Assembly (NCBI GenBank): GCA_002709045.1 | Contig: PAPJ01000053.1 | Span: forward strand, 55,657 to 119,656 | Length of the DNA stretch: 64,000 nucleotides | From: Planctomycetaceae bacterium | GTDB lineage: Bacteria > Planctomycetota > Planctomycetia > Pirellulales > Pirellulaceae | Direction of reading: 5' to 3' | Shown here: positions 18,055 to 27,185 of the stretch, in pieces | Position numbering within the stretch: position 1 is the stretch's first letter | How the letters are laid out: every line of letters begins with the position of its first letter | Program-made: the position numbers and the translations under genes | Notes under the pieces: model-generated | Told to the model about the DNA's origin: nothing | Seen by the model: the letters and a program-made list of their open reading frames with translations, nothing else | Database searches by the model: none

Positions 18055-18149
18055 TATATTTCCTTTCTAAGGCGGCTGGGGAGAAAAGCAACGTTGGTAA
18101 TCCTATCATCATCCAACTTCACTCACTAACACAACCCTACTTCTGCATT

Positions 18150-18164
18150 ATGCTCATTGAGCAT
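18150..18164. promoter_or_regulatory. 15-base palindrome between divergent genes
   Basis: ATGCTCATTGAGCAT is a perfect palindrome around a single central T, followed by an AT-rich tract (TATAAAT at about 18174). It lies in the 196-base gap between the TTG-start isomerase gene and the GT2 gene, so it may be an operator for either. Confidence 0.4.
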
Positions 18165-18250
18165 TCAATATTCTATAAATACAATAAGACATTCACCAAC
18201 ATTCCTGTTCGTTATCGCAAGCCAGCAATAACGGGTCTTTCCTATTCATA

Positions 18251-18973
18251 ATGCGATATTTCATGGCTCAAAAGTTTCTCACTACATTGCCTGTCTTCAA
18301 TGAAGTCAAGTACGTTAATGAAGTACTAGATCTTGTGAAGCAATACAGCCCCAACGTACTTGTCGTTGACGACGGGTCCACTGACGGAACGACCGAATTA
18401 CTGGCAAAACGTGAAGACGTGATCGTTATACAACACAAGCAAAACTCCGGGTACGGTGCTGCTCTCAATACAGGATTTAATTACGCAATTCAGCAGCAAT
18501 ACGACACCGTCGTAACTATCGACTGTGATGGTCAACACGAGCCGCAACGCATTCCGGAATTTGTCGACGCTTGTACTGCCGGTGTCGATATTGTTTCGGG
18601 TAGCCGGTATCTAAAGCAATTCCACGAAGACACTGCTCCGCCGGAACAACGGCGAAAAATCAATCAGACTGTGTCTGCAGAAATCAGTCGCCGACTGGGG
18701 ATCACCCTAACCGATGCCTTTTGTGGATTCAAAGCTTACAGCACCAGTGGGTTGAAAAAACTCCACCTCACCGAAAAAGGTTATGCCATGCCACTGGAAC
18801 TCTGGGTCCAGGCTGCTCAGCATGAACTGAAAATTATTGAATGGCCTGTTCCACTCATCTATTTGGACGAAGAACGATCCTTCGGCGGTATGCTCGATGA
18901 CGCTACAACTCGCCTCGAATACTATCATCTAGTGTTAGATCGAAGTATCGCCAAGACCAAGCAATTTGCCTAA
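18251..18973 (+). CDS. Family 2 glycosyltransferase (DPM1-like)
   Basis: 240 residues. VLVVDDGSTDGTTELL and TIDCDGQHEPQ are the nucleotide-sugar and DxD-type metal motifs of GT2 enzymes such as dolichol-phosphate mannose synthase; FCGFKAYS follows at the acceptor region. No membrane segment, so cytoplasmic or membrane-associated. A second ATG at 18263 is also possible; neither has a strong ribosome-binding site. Followed 24 bases later by the BshC-like gene on the same strand. Donor and acceptor unknown. Confidence 0.87.
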   Translation: MRYFMAQKFLTTLPVFNEVKYVNEVLDLVKQYSPNVLVVDDGSTDGTTELLAKREDVIVIQHKQNSGYGAALNTGFNYAIQQQYDTVVTIDCDGQHEPQRIPEFVDACTAGVDIVSGSRYLKQFHEDTAPPEQRRKINQTVSAEISRRLGITLTDAFCGFKAYSTSGLKKLHLTEKGYAMPLELWVQAAQHELKIIEWPVPLIYLDEERSFGGMLDDATTRLEYYHLVLDRSIAKTKQFA

Positions 18974-18997
18974 TCAGGTTGGACCACGTGGATTGAC

Positions 18998-20608
18998 ATG
19001 AGTGAACCTCGAATCCAATACCGCAAGCTTCGAGCTCCTCAACAGCATGGTTCGGTTCTGATAGATCCTTCGCTTTCAGCATCTAATCAACTAATCAAAG
19101 AGAATCAATCGCTAATTAAACAATCCGCTGAACTTCGGTTATTTGGACAACCACTCTCTGAATTACGTGCGTCCGCCCGACAATCCCTGCTAATAGCAGC
19201 CATGGAATTCACTGGTAACTACACAAACTGCAGGGACGGGATAAGTGGTGATCTAATATTTCTCTCCGGACACCAACCGAAACTATTTCACCCGGGAGTC
19301 TGGTTTAAAAACCTCCTGCTCGCTCATCTCGCGAAAAAACACGCTGCAACTGCAATTAATCTAATCATCGATAATGACCTTTGCGGACAGCACTCAATCA
19401 AGGTGCCTCAAGGTTCTATCGACTCACCAATCGTCAGCTCAATCGCTTATGACTGTGATGGTGACAATCTTCCACTGGAAGAAGTTATGATTAGTGATCA
19501 GCAACTTTTTGAATCCTTTGGGCAACGAGTAGCAAAGGTTTGTATTGCGCAAGCCGAAAACACAGTTCGTCATTTCTGGAATCTGGTAACAAAATCTAAC
19601 TCCAAGAATATCGGTTTAAAATTCGCTCAGGCACGACATCAAATCGAGCAGGAACATGGTATCGACAACCTTGAACTTCCTATGAGTACCGTTTGCTCAT
19701 CCCGAGAATTCTTAAGATTTTGCGGCCATCTTCTGAACAATGCCGAGCGTTTACAAGCAACTTACAATACCTCACTGTCCGAATATCGCCGGATTCATAA
19801 AATCCGTAGTCATTCACATCCAGTACCGACACTGGAACGTCAGGGTGATGCGATCGAAATTCCACTGTGGATTTGGAGTGATCTGTCTCTGTCACGGAAA
19901 CGGCTTTTCTGCTTACGAGTTGGTGATCAAACAGAACTACGCGACGAATTAGGAAAAACCTACGCAACAGTCAATCTGACAGGTTGCGATGACATCGCGA
20001 TTGATCAACTTGAAGCACTCAACAAATCCGGAATAAAGATTCGCCCGCGTGCACTGACGACAACTATGTATTGTCGACTCGTGCTATCCGATTTATTCGT
20101 GCATGGAATCGGTGGCGCAAAATACGACCAGCTCACCGATCATATTACGAGAGATTTTTTCAACTGCACGCTACCAAAATTCCAAATCGGAACTGCCACT
20201 GTCAAACTATTCGCCAATCAAATCTCAAATCCTGCTAATGAACTGGAGTCCATTGAGAAGGACCTCCGTGATTTGGAATTCTCACCTGATAAGTTCGCCC
20301 GCAAAGCCGTCAAGAACAAGCACCATCACTCCAGCGAATTAGAATCACTCATCGTTCAAAAGTTGGAACACGTAAGAAATAATGTTGCCCCACAAGACCG
20401 CGCAGCCTGGCATGAAACGTTGCAGAATATCCACATGCAGTTACGCAGTCTGCTCGAAAAGGATGAAGAGGCTCTGGTGAGCTCCCGACAAACGGTTCAG
20501 AATCGTCTCAAAGTGTTTGAACTTTTGGATTCCCGCGAGTACCCACTAATTTTATTTAATGTAAAAACTTTGCTGGAATTACTGGAATCTGCCATGAAAA
20601 CGTCTTAA
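18998..20608 (+). CDS. BshC-like protein (bacillithiol cysteine-adding enzyme family, tentative)
   Basis: 536 residues. SGHQPKLFHPGVWFKN (90-105) and LIIDND (122-127) sit where BshC has its SGQQ...YK and nucleotide-site motifs, and the C-terminal third (about 410-515) is helical with coiled-coil character, as in BshC (about 540 residues). BshC condenses cysteine with GlcN-malate to give bacillithiol. The match is distant, and no BshA or BshB gene is in the window (the adjacent transferase is GT2, not the GT4 BshA). A related ligase of unknown substrate is an equal alternative. Confidence 0.5.
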   Translation: MSEPRIQYRKLRAPQQHGSVLIDPSLSASNQLIKENQSLIKQSAELRLFGQPLSELRASARQSLLIAAMEFTGNYTNCRDGISGDLIFLSGHQPKLFHPGVWFKNLLLAHLAKKHAATAINLIIDNDLCGQHSIKVPQGSIDSPIVSSIAYDCDGDNLPLEEVMISDQQLFESFGQRVAKVCIAQAENTVRHFWNLVTKSNSKNIGLKFAQARHQIEQEHGIDNLELPMSTVCSSREFLRFCGHLLNNAERLQATYNTSLSEYRRIHKIRSHSHPVPTLERQGDAIEIPLWIWSDLSLSRKRLFCLRVGDQTELRDELGKTYATVNLTGCDDIAIDQLEALNKSGIKIRPRALTTTMYCRLVLSDLFVHGIGGAKYDQLTDHITRDFFNCTLPKFQIGTATVKLFANQISNPANELESIEKDLRDLEFSPDKFARKAVKNKHHHSSELESLIVQKLEHVRNNVAPQDRAAWHETLQNIHMQLRSLLEKDEEALVSSRQTVQNRLKVFELLDSREYPLILFNVKTLLELLESAMKTS

Positions 20609-20670
20609 ATTACATTTGCAAAAGGATTTGCGGATGGAGCCAAATGTAACTCGTGGAGGGATTCCGTGGT

Positions 20671-22050
20671 ATGAGTTCAAGTATTACTACGCGACAAACT
20701 ATAACGCTTGATGGGGATCAAGCAAGTGTAATTGTTCTTGGAGATTCTGCCTTTGAGCGTGGAATAGTCACCGTTACATCAGCTCGGGCGGGAGACCATC
20801 CCGCTGTCTTTCGTTTTCTCCAGAATATCTTTCGATTGCCAACGTCAACTGACTATGCAGCTCAGTTGGAAGACCCTTTGTATGAACCACGTGATCGCGT
20901 AGTTGCCAAACTAGGCAATCAAATCATTGGTCATGCAAGAGTCCAAATGCGTGACATTCAATTTGGAGATGTACAACTACCTGTTGGATTTCTCTGTGAA
21001 ATGGCTACAGCACCTGAATTTCGCAAACAAGGCATTGGTACAGTACTACTGGATCAGGCCGAACAATTAATGATCGAGCAGGGCGCCATGATGGGTATCC
21101 TGCGCACTCCAACTGTTTCCTTTTACCAAAAACAGGGATGGGTTGTTGGTGGACAACACAACTACAGTATCACCTCACCAAGAAGTATTCTCTCACTTCT
21201 ACGTCAAACTGTACTGGAGCAAGAACCGGAAACAACTAATCCACTTGATGAACCGCAGCAACCACTCAACGTGCGTATCTGGAGGCACGTTGAACAGGAA
21301 GCTTTAATGCGATTATATAAACGAAACCTTAACGGACGATATGGAGCGATCGTCCGAACCGATGCGAGTTGGAGATGGTTGCTTAACCGCCACAGTTTCG
21401 AACAGGTCTATGTCGCGATCGACGGACCCAAAAAACTAACCATTGAAAGTGGTTTTAACGCAATCGTTGGTTATGCCATTGTGAAACATGGCCGCATTCT
21501 GGAATTAATGACCGATGACAGCCGTGATGATATCGTGCCTGATCTTCTGGAGCGAATCTGTAGCGATGTTATCGAACAAAAAGATGTTCCCGTTCGCCTT
21601 GATGCACCTGATGGCGATCTGCTACATGACTTAATGAAGAATACGGGAGGGGAATTTCTGCGGCGTACCGTTGTGGGCGGCGAAGTTATCCTGAGTAAAG
21701 TATTTAATCCACTGACATTACTAAAACAAGTTCGACACCTGCTCAACAATCGGGCACAGGCCGCCAACGTAAAACTACCCGCCAGCCTTGGTCTTGTTCT
21801 CGATGGAAAGGCTTACACGCTGACACTGACACCACGTTCGGCAAAAGTCACTCGGGGAAAATCGGGGAAGAGCTTTATCACATTATCAAAATCTGTCTTC
21901 TCTCAACTACTATTGGGTGTATATTCAGCTGACGATGCAATTCATGCCAATGAACTCGAAGCATCAACCAACGTCGCTGAACAACTTGCAAAGACAATCT
22001 TCCGGCAACTTCCGGGCCATATACCACCGCTCGATGACCTGTTAGCGTAA
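20671..22050 (+). CDS. GNAT acetyltransferase with SCP2-like C-terminus (Eis-like layout)
   Basis: About 459 residues. The ATG at 20671 is preferred to the upstream GTG at 20653 because GGAGGG lies between them at proper spacing. Residues about 20-170 are a GNAT domain with the acetyl-CoA loop RKQGIGTVLLDQAE; a second GNAT-like segment (about 200-330) and a C-terminal SCP2-like domain (about 370-455) give the three-part layout of Eis enhanced-intracellular-survival proteins. It probably acetylates an amine. It ends 8 bases before the next membrane-protein gene. Confidence 0.75.
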   Translation: MSSSITTRQTITLDGDQASVIVLGDSAFERGIVTVTSARAGDHPAVFRFLQNIFRLPTSTDYAAQLEDPLYEPRDRVVAKLGNQIIGHARVQMRDIQFGDVQLPVGFLCEMATAPEFRKQGIGTVLLDQAEQLMIEQGAMMGILRTPTVSFYQKQGWVVGGQHNYSITSPRSILSLLRQTVLEQEPETTNPLDEPQQPLNVRIWRHVEQEALMRLYKRNLNGRYGAIVRTDASWRWLLNRHSFEQVYVAIDGPKKLTIESGFNAIVGYAIVKHGRILELMTDDSRDDIVPDLLERICSDVIEQKDVPVRLDAPDGDLLHDLMKNTGGEFLRRTVVGGEVILSKVFNPLTLLKQVRHLLNNRAQAANVKLPASLGLVLDGKAYTLTLTPRSAKVTRGKSGKSFITLSKSVFSQLLLGVYSADDAIHANELEASTNVAEQLAKTIFRQLPGHIPPLDDLLA

Positions 22051-22058
22051 GAACTTAA

Positions 22059-23744
22059 ATGAATGCTGAGCAGCCGGTAGCCACCACCAAAGAACAGAAA
22101 AGGGTGGAGCAGGTAGGTTGGTTAGCTGTTGTGCTGATTATCTTCATCAGCATTTACGCGGCATTCGTTCAACGTCCAGCGGTTGCCACAGATGTTGGTA
22201 CCTACCTATTGGCGAACGCCACCAATGATGCAAGAAATCCAACCATCCTTACCTCCGTGGATCCCCGGAATCTTTCTCAGAATCGTAATTCACCCATCAC
22301 CTGGTGGCCGGAATCTTATGGCGCCATTCCTGAAATTGTAGAACAATTGGCCGCTATCATTGGAAACCATCTTGATATTGGGCAAGTCATTCAATGGACA
22401 ACTTTTATCGGCTGGATACTGGGAATTACCCTTTGGTTTTTGTTTTTCAGACTCGTATGTCCAGCGACAGCATTGCCATGGATTTTCCTTTGTTTTTTGA
22501 CTGCCAGATACAGCCATGTAAATTTCTATCTCTATGACGGAGGTGAGTTCTTTTATTGGGCGTTATTCCCGGCTGTTCTCCTCTTAAACTGCAAGGCCGT
22601 TCTAACAGATCAGTCGAAACTATCTTCTACATACCTGGCTGCCGGCGCCGGAACTGTCACTCCGTTGTTGGTGCTAATTAAGTACAGCGCCGGCCTTAGT
22701 AGTGTAGGATTCGGAGCGGGCTGGTTATGGCTAATTTATTCAGGCTATGTTAGTAAACGCTCGTTTCTTAGCTGGTGTGTAAATGCGGGAATGATTGCCG
22801 GATTCATTTTTTGGTTAGGTTTAATTCCTGAAGGTAATCCAACTCAGATCGACTCCCCAATACAATGGACCCCTCTACTTTGGATCCCAGGAGCCTGGTT
22901 ATTCGCAATGACTGATCTGGGGACACTATTCAATAAATTCACACTCGATATTCTTCCCGCTATGGGCAGTCATGAAGACGGATCTGAAGGCTGGTTGTTT
23001 ATTCCATTTGCATTACTACTTTGGTGGGTATTAAAGAACCACTTCTCTCAAAGAGCTAAAGATAAATCTGCTGAGTTAAAAATTAAGCGAACCAAACCAC
23101 TTTTAATTGGTCACTTACTGGGGTTCAGTCTAATGCTATTAGTCTTTTTAGTTCGTGGAAGTGCGATCCATATGGATACCCGTTTTTTGAGGCCTGCCGC
23201 GATTGCTCTGTTACCACTTATACTGATGGCACTCTGGAGCGCTGGAAAATCAAGCCGGCTTCAGATTCGCATTTCGGCTCAACTACTGCTCGTTTCGTTT
23301 GCGCTGATTCCGTCACTTTATGGAATCGCTTCGCTCGGGGATAAAACTTTTATCCGCTCACGATACGCCGATGCTCTCACTGATTCAAATGGCCTACGTC
23401 ATGATCTACTGAGCAAGACAGGCGACGGAGCGGCATTTTTTGAGATGCTCGAAAAAATGACGACAGCTAAAGATGTGATCTACATTATCGAGCCAACAAT
23501 GGGAATCCCGCTGAAGAAACGAAGATTGTTTATTGAAGAGCACGCTCACCTGCGATCTAGGACATCACTAGCCTCACGAAATTACCGGGGGACTCCCGCC
23601 GGCAACCTGTTTATACCGCTCCCCAAACAGATGGTTAATCAAGGTAAAGCTGATGCCATTAAGAGATCGTTTCAGGATATCTCCAACTGGAAGGTGTCTG
23701 TGATGCAAAGTCAGCCTGACTGGATCTTGCTAATCGGTAACTAG
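22059..23744 (+). CDS. Polytopic membrane protein, GT-C-like, unknown
   Basis: 561 residues with about ten predicted membrane helices starting at residue 20 (VGWLAVVLIIFISIYAAFV) and a soluble C-terminal tail (from about 430). The first periplasmic loop after helix 1 (DVGTYLLANATNDARNPTILTSVDPRN) carries an Asp early, as in GT-C lipid-linked-sugar glycosyltransferases, but no diagnostic motif was found. It follows the GNAT gene by 8 bases and may be in one operon with the GT2, BshC-like and GNAT genes, which would fit envelope or glycoconjugate work. Function not assigned. Confidence 0.7.
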   Translation: MNAEQPVATTKEQKRVEQVGWLAVVLIIFISIYAAFVQRPAVATDVGTYLLANATNDARNPTILTSVDPRNLSQNRNSPITWWPESYGAIPEIVEQLAAIIGNHLDIGQVIQWTTFIGWILGITLWFLFFRLVCPATALPWIFLCFLTARYSHVNFYLYDGGEFFYWALFPAVLLLNCKAVLTDQSKLSSTYLAAGAGTVTPLLVLIKYSAGLSSVGFGAGWLWLIYSGYVSKRSFLSWCVNAGMIAGFIFWLGLIPEGNPTQIDSPIQWTPLLWIPGAWLFAMTDLGTLFNKFTLDILPAMGSHEDGSEGWLFIPFALLLWWVLKNHFSQRAKDKSAELKIKRTKPLLIGHLLGFSLMLLVFLVRGSAIHMDTRFLRPAAIALLPLILMALWSAGKSSRLQIRISAQLLLVSFALIPSLYGIASLGDKTFIRSRYADALTDSNGLRHDLLSKTGDGAAFFEMLEKMTTAKDVIYIIEPTMGIPLKKRRLFIEEHAHLRSRTSLASRNYRGTPAGNLFIPLPKQMVNQGKADAIKRSFQDISNWKVSVMQSQPDWILLIGN

Positions 23745-23832
23745 AGCAATTCCTATCTATACAATTCCGTTTTGATAGAATTAAAAGCAAACCGTATTTA
23801 TGAACTGTTTAGACCGCCGGGATCCTATATCA

Positions 23833-24885
23833 ATGAAAACCATCTGGACCTTACCTCTCTGTTCCATTTTTTCCTTCTTCCTGCTGGTTTCGTTTGTAGG
23901 TTGTCAAAGTGAAAACAAGCAGGCCGGTTCAATACCAACGGGACCAGACACACCAGCAGCATCTCTGCGGATTGGTGTAATGCCAAAACTGGTAGGAATC
24001 TCGTACTTTGAAGCAACCGGTAAAGGAGCACTGCAGGCCGGTGAAGAATTAAATCTCAAGGTTCATTACGACGGACCCACGTCTGCTCTACACGAAGATC
24101 AGGTGCGAATGCTGAACACATGGATGGCTCAGGATTTTGACGTACTGGCCGTTGCTCCTAACGATCCCGATGCAATTTCATCCACAATACGCTCTGCAGT
24201 GCGTGAAAACTTTACGGTGCTGACCTGGGATACGGATGCTAACGCTGAAAATTCCCGCCGCCAGATCTTTGTAAATCAGGCTTCAAATGAGGCGATTGCG
24301 GACACAATGGTTGACATCATGGTGGAAGGCTTAAAAGAGCAGGGAAAAGAACCTCAGGGAAAATTTCTTATTGTTTCCGGGACACCTACCGCCTCCAATC
24401 AGAACGCCTGGATTAATTTTATGAAGGTACGTATCGAAAACGAGTACCCACAAATGGAACTACTGGAAACACTAATGCCGGGTGAAGACCAAAGTAAAGC
24501 TCAGGAAATGACAATCGCCGCACTTAATTCACACAACGATATAGATGGCATTTGGGGACTTACATCCGTTGCCGTTCCGGGGGCAGCGAAAGCTGTTGAA
24601 GATGCTGGTAAAACCGGTAAGATCTTCGTTACCGGAGTTGGCCTGCCTTCGAGTATGAGACCATTCGTTGAAAGTGGGTCTTGCACCAAATTTGCACTTT
24701 GGGATCCTGTTGATTTGGGCTATTTGACCGTCTACGTAGCTCATCATCTAAAAACCAAAGGTGAAATCAAAGATGGTACTTACGACTTTGGGCGAATTAA
24801 AGATGTAATCGTCAAAGACGGACAGGCAATCCTGGGACCGCCAATTGTCTTCACTGCGGAAAATCTGGACGACTTTAACTTCTAA
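23833..24885 (+). CDS. Sugar ABC transporter substrate-binding lipoprotein (RhaS/LsrB-like)
   Basis: About 350 residues from the ATG at 23833, chosen over one 33 bases upstream because it begins the signal directly. A lipobox (LLVSFVGC) predicts lipid anchoring after export. The body is a type I periplasmic binding protein (Peripla_BP_4). VTGVGLPSSMRPFVESG then FALWDPVDLGYL closely resembles rhamnose- and AI-2-binding proteins. It is on the opposite strand from the fused ATPase-permease and second permease 3-6 kb away; two distinct permeases also fit a RhaSTPQ- or Lsr-type importer. Ligand is inference. Confidence 0.82.
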   Translation: MKTIWTLPLCSIFSFFLLVSFVGCQSENKQAGSIPTGPDTPAASLRIGVMPKLVGISYFEATGKGALQAGEELNLKVHYDGPTSALHEDQVRMLNTWMAQDFDVLAVAPNDPDAISSTIRSAVRENFTVLTWDTDANAENSRRQIFVNQASNEAIADTMVDIMVEGLKEQGKEPQGKFLIVSGTPTASNQNAWINFMKVRIENEYPQMELLETLMPGEDQSKAQEMTIAALNSHNDIDGIWGLTSVAVPGAAKAVEDAGKTGKIFVTGVGLPSSMRPFVESGSCTKFALWDPVDLGYLTVYVAHHLKTKGEIKDGTYDFGRIKDVIVKDGQAILGPPIVFTAENLDDFNF

Positions 24886-24935
24886 GAAATATTTTTCAGT
24901 CAGCATTCGCTGTTAGTGGAATAAGTGAGGATAGA

Positions 24936-25982
24936 ATGGATACGATTCGAGTTGGTATCATTGGCTTCGGAGCAAACACACGTTTGCGACATGCTCCGGG
25001 ATTACTAGCCTGTCCCGGCGTTAAGCTGTCAGCGGTAAGCAATCGCTCAGTCGAATCAGCAAAAAACGTGGCATCAGATTACCAGATTCCCAAAGTTTGT
25101 GACTCGTGGCAACAGGTAGTGGAAGATCCTGAAATTGATGCTATTTGCATCGGCACCTGGCCTTATATGCACTGCCCGATCACCCTCGCCGCACTGCATC
25201 ACGGTAAACATGTGCTCACCGAAGCTCGAATGGCGTTGGATGATGAAGAGGCCCGGCAAATGTATGCAGCCAGTCAGCAATATCCTGAGTTGGTGGCACA
25301 AATCGTTCCGAGCCCGCTGGGCATGCGGGCCCATAAAGTTATCAAACAATATTTAGCAGCCGGAAAGATTGGGGAGCTGCGCGAAGTCGTTGTTCTTGGA
25401 ACTAATAATGTTTACGCGGATTCATCGACTCCGCTGCATTGGCGTCAGTCCGGGCCATATAGCGGTATCAACATGCTGGCCTTGGGGATTATTCACGAAC
25501 CGTTGGTTCGTTGGATTGCCGATCCCATTGCTGTGTTGGCAAGCAGTCAGACATTTACAGCAGCACGATTGAATGAGCAGACAGGTAACGAGGAAATGGT
25601 GGGTACCCCAGACTCTGTCCAGGTAATCACACAATTACCCTGTGGTGCTCGCGGGATTTATCATATGAGCGGTGTAATTCATCACGGACCGGGACCGCAG
25701 ATACATCTCTACGGAAGCAAAGGTACGCTCAAGTACGTAATGGCACCCGATAACAAACTGTACTTTGGTGCCGCCGGAGATTCACAAATGTCCGAGGTCA
25801 ATATTCCTGTAGAGTTAGCCGGTGATTGGCGAGTGGAAGAAGAATTTGTCCAAGCGATCCGCGGTGAAGAAAAAATTGAATTCAACGACTTTGCCACGGG
25901 TGTTCGTTATATGGAATTCACCAAAGCCGTGGAAGAAAGTGCACGTACAGGCCAGGTAGTTGGTATCCAATACTCTGCCTAA
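24936..25982 (+). CDS. Gfo/Idh/MocA family oxidoreductase
   Basis: 348 residues. The N-terminal Rossmann fold begins at VGIIGFGANTRLRHAPGL and has the EAR/EARMAL variant of the usual EKP motif (HVLTEARMAL). The C-terminal alpha/beta domain contains GGxxxD-like and HGPGPQIHLYGSKGTL segments. NAD(P)-dependent sugar or inositol oxidation is expected. It follows the sugar-binding lipoprotein gene by 50 bases, so the substrate may be the imported sugar. Its end overlaps the end of the convergent selenoprotein-like gene by 4 bases. Confidence 0.87.
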   Translation: MDTIRVGIIGFGANTRLRHAPGLLACPGVKLSAVSNRSVESAKNVASDYQIPKVCDSWQQVVEDPEIDAICIGTWPYMHCPITLAALHHGKHVLTEARMALDDEEARQMYAASQQYPELVAQIVPSPLGMRAHKVIKQYLAAGKIGELREVVVLGTNNVYADSSTPLHWRQSGPYSGINMLALGIIHEPLVRWIADPIAVLASSQTFTAARLNEQTGNEEMVGTPDSVQVITQLPCGARGIYHMSGVIHHGPGPQIHLYGSKGTLKYVMAPDNKLYFGAAGDSQMSEVNIPVELAGDWRVEEEFVQAIRGEEKIEFNDFATGVRYMEFTKAVEESARTGQVVGIQYSA

Positions 25983-27133
25983 CGATTTCTAAAGCCGCCC
26001 CCGCCCGGACGCCCTCTTGAACGAACACTGCCCCCGTTGCGATCGGGCATCAGTTGGATATGATATCGCTGCTGAAATGGTCTGCACCAACCGTCGTTAT
26101 GACAAGCATAGTAGTCTACTTCGAGAATTAATTCAGCGTCCGCAAACTCTGTTCGAGACAAAATTTTAGAATCCCATTCAAGGCCCAGCAAAAATTCTCT
26201 CGGATCAGCATCTGCCTCTTCTTTCAGCACAGGTGCCTTACCTTGCGAGGAAGCGACACACAAACCTGCCGGGGTCTTAATTCTAAATTGCAGCGGGGGA
26301 GCCAGATTATTCCAGTGAACACCAAGCAGAGGATCTAAATGGAATCCAATGTACATCCACCCCAGTCCATCCTGCATAAATCCACTGCCAATCTCCGCAC
26401 GAAGTTTTACATAATATGGCGAAAGACTGGGTTGCGGCTTAACAACAATGGCTCTCATCGGACCGGGCATCTGTGGACGAACCATTACACCGGTCGCTGC
26501 CAATCGGGGTGGTGGCAATTGTTTCAATCCCAATTCTTCGACAGTTGTCGGCGGAGAAACCTCACCGACAAGTCCCGCCAGTGTTTCCCGCAGTCCGGTT
26601 GGATTACTCCAGCTTGATGCATTTATAATTTTGCCGTCAGGATCAATCACAAACTGACTATTGGGGGCTCCCCCTAAGGCTTGCTTGAATTCATTTTTTA
26701 TGTTGTCACAGATCCATTCAATACTAGAGCCTAATGTCCTTTTAGCTTCAGCCACATGCAGCAATCGTTCTTGCTCAGTAAAAGGCTGGACATAACCGTT
26801 GTGTTCAGGGTGTGCGAGCGCTTTATAGATGTAATAAAAAGCTACATCTTTCTTTCGATAATCAACGGCAACTGTTTCCAGACTGGGAACATTTCTCAGA
26901 AACGGCGGTCATGTCAAACAACCGAATACCAGTACAGTGTGTCGACCGCGAAGGTCGGATGTTGACATGGGATTGCCCTGAGAATCCAGGACTTTGATAT
27001 CCGGGAGTTGTTTACCAACAAGTTGCGTCACCTGGGGGAACTGAACCGAGGGCTGCCGGCCCGGCTGCTGAGAAAAACTTACGGTCGAAAGAATAGCCAT
27101 CCCCGCCATGCAAATCAGGATTCTGTAACACAT
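25979..27133 (-). CDS. Deiodinase-like thioredoxin-fold selenoprotein (TGA at 26909-26911 read as Sec) with DsbD-alpha-like C-terminus
   Basis: One continuous frame of 384 codons interrupted only by a TGA at 26909-26911, codon 75. Residues 1-20 are a signal peptide. Around the TGA the protein reads VFGCLT-U-PPFLRN, matching the iodothyronine deiodinase active site (FGSCTUPPF), and forms a thioredoxin-type CxxU (Cys72, Sec75). YIYKALAHPEHNG further on matches the deiodinase YI.EAH segment. The coding frame stays open for 309 codons after the TGA, which a decayed gene would not be expected to do. Residues about 200-370 hold LEVDYYACHNDGWCRPF (Cys344-x5-Cys350), the pattern of the DsbD N-terminal domain. 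Lies 52 bases after the permease gene in the same direction. Without Sec insertion only a 74-residue fragment would be made. Exported or periplasmic redox enzyme; substrate unknown. Confidence 0.8.
26874..26903 (-). promoter_or_regulatory. Candidate bacterial SECIS hairpin just after the TGA codon
   Basis: On the mRNA, CUGAGAA and UUCCCAG (positions 26899-26893 and 26889-26883) pair with one A-C mismatch around an AUG loop; GUUU and AAAC (26903-26900 and 26877-26874) can close an outer stem with a bulge. The loop G is about 19 bases after the TGA, within the range for bacterial SECIS elements. This is a hand-made fold and only moderate support. Confidence 0.45.
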
Positions 27134-27185
27134 GCTATGTAAACCTCTGCCACTTAAAAATAAATTCTTAGTAGCTAATATCCTA

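Noticed and set aside
25979..27133. Reading the TGA as a nonsense mutation splitting a pseudogene
   Set aside because: The TGA falls exactly at the known deiodinase Sec site, and the 309 codons after it keep clean coding, a motif match and a Cx5C site. A random mutation there is possible but much less likely.
4629..27133. A joint halogenation/dehalogenation pathway from the halogenase-like and deiodinase-like genes
   Set aside because: They are about 20 kb apart in different operons, and the deiodinase-like protein may act on thiols only. No support beyond theme.
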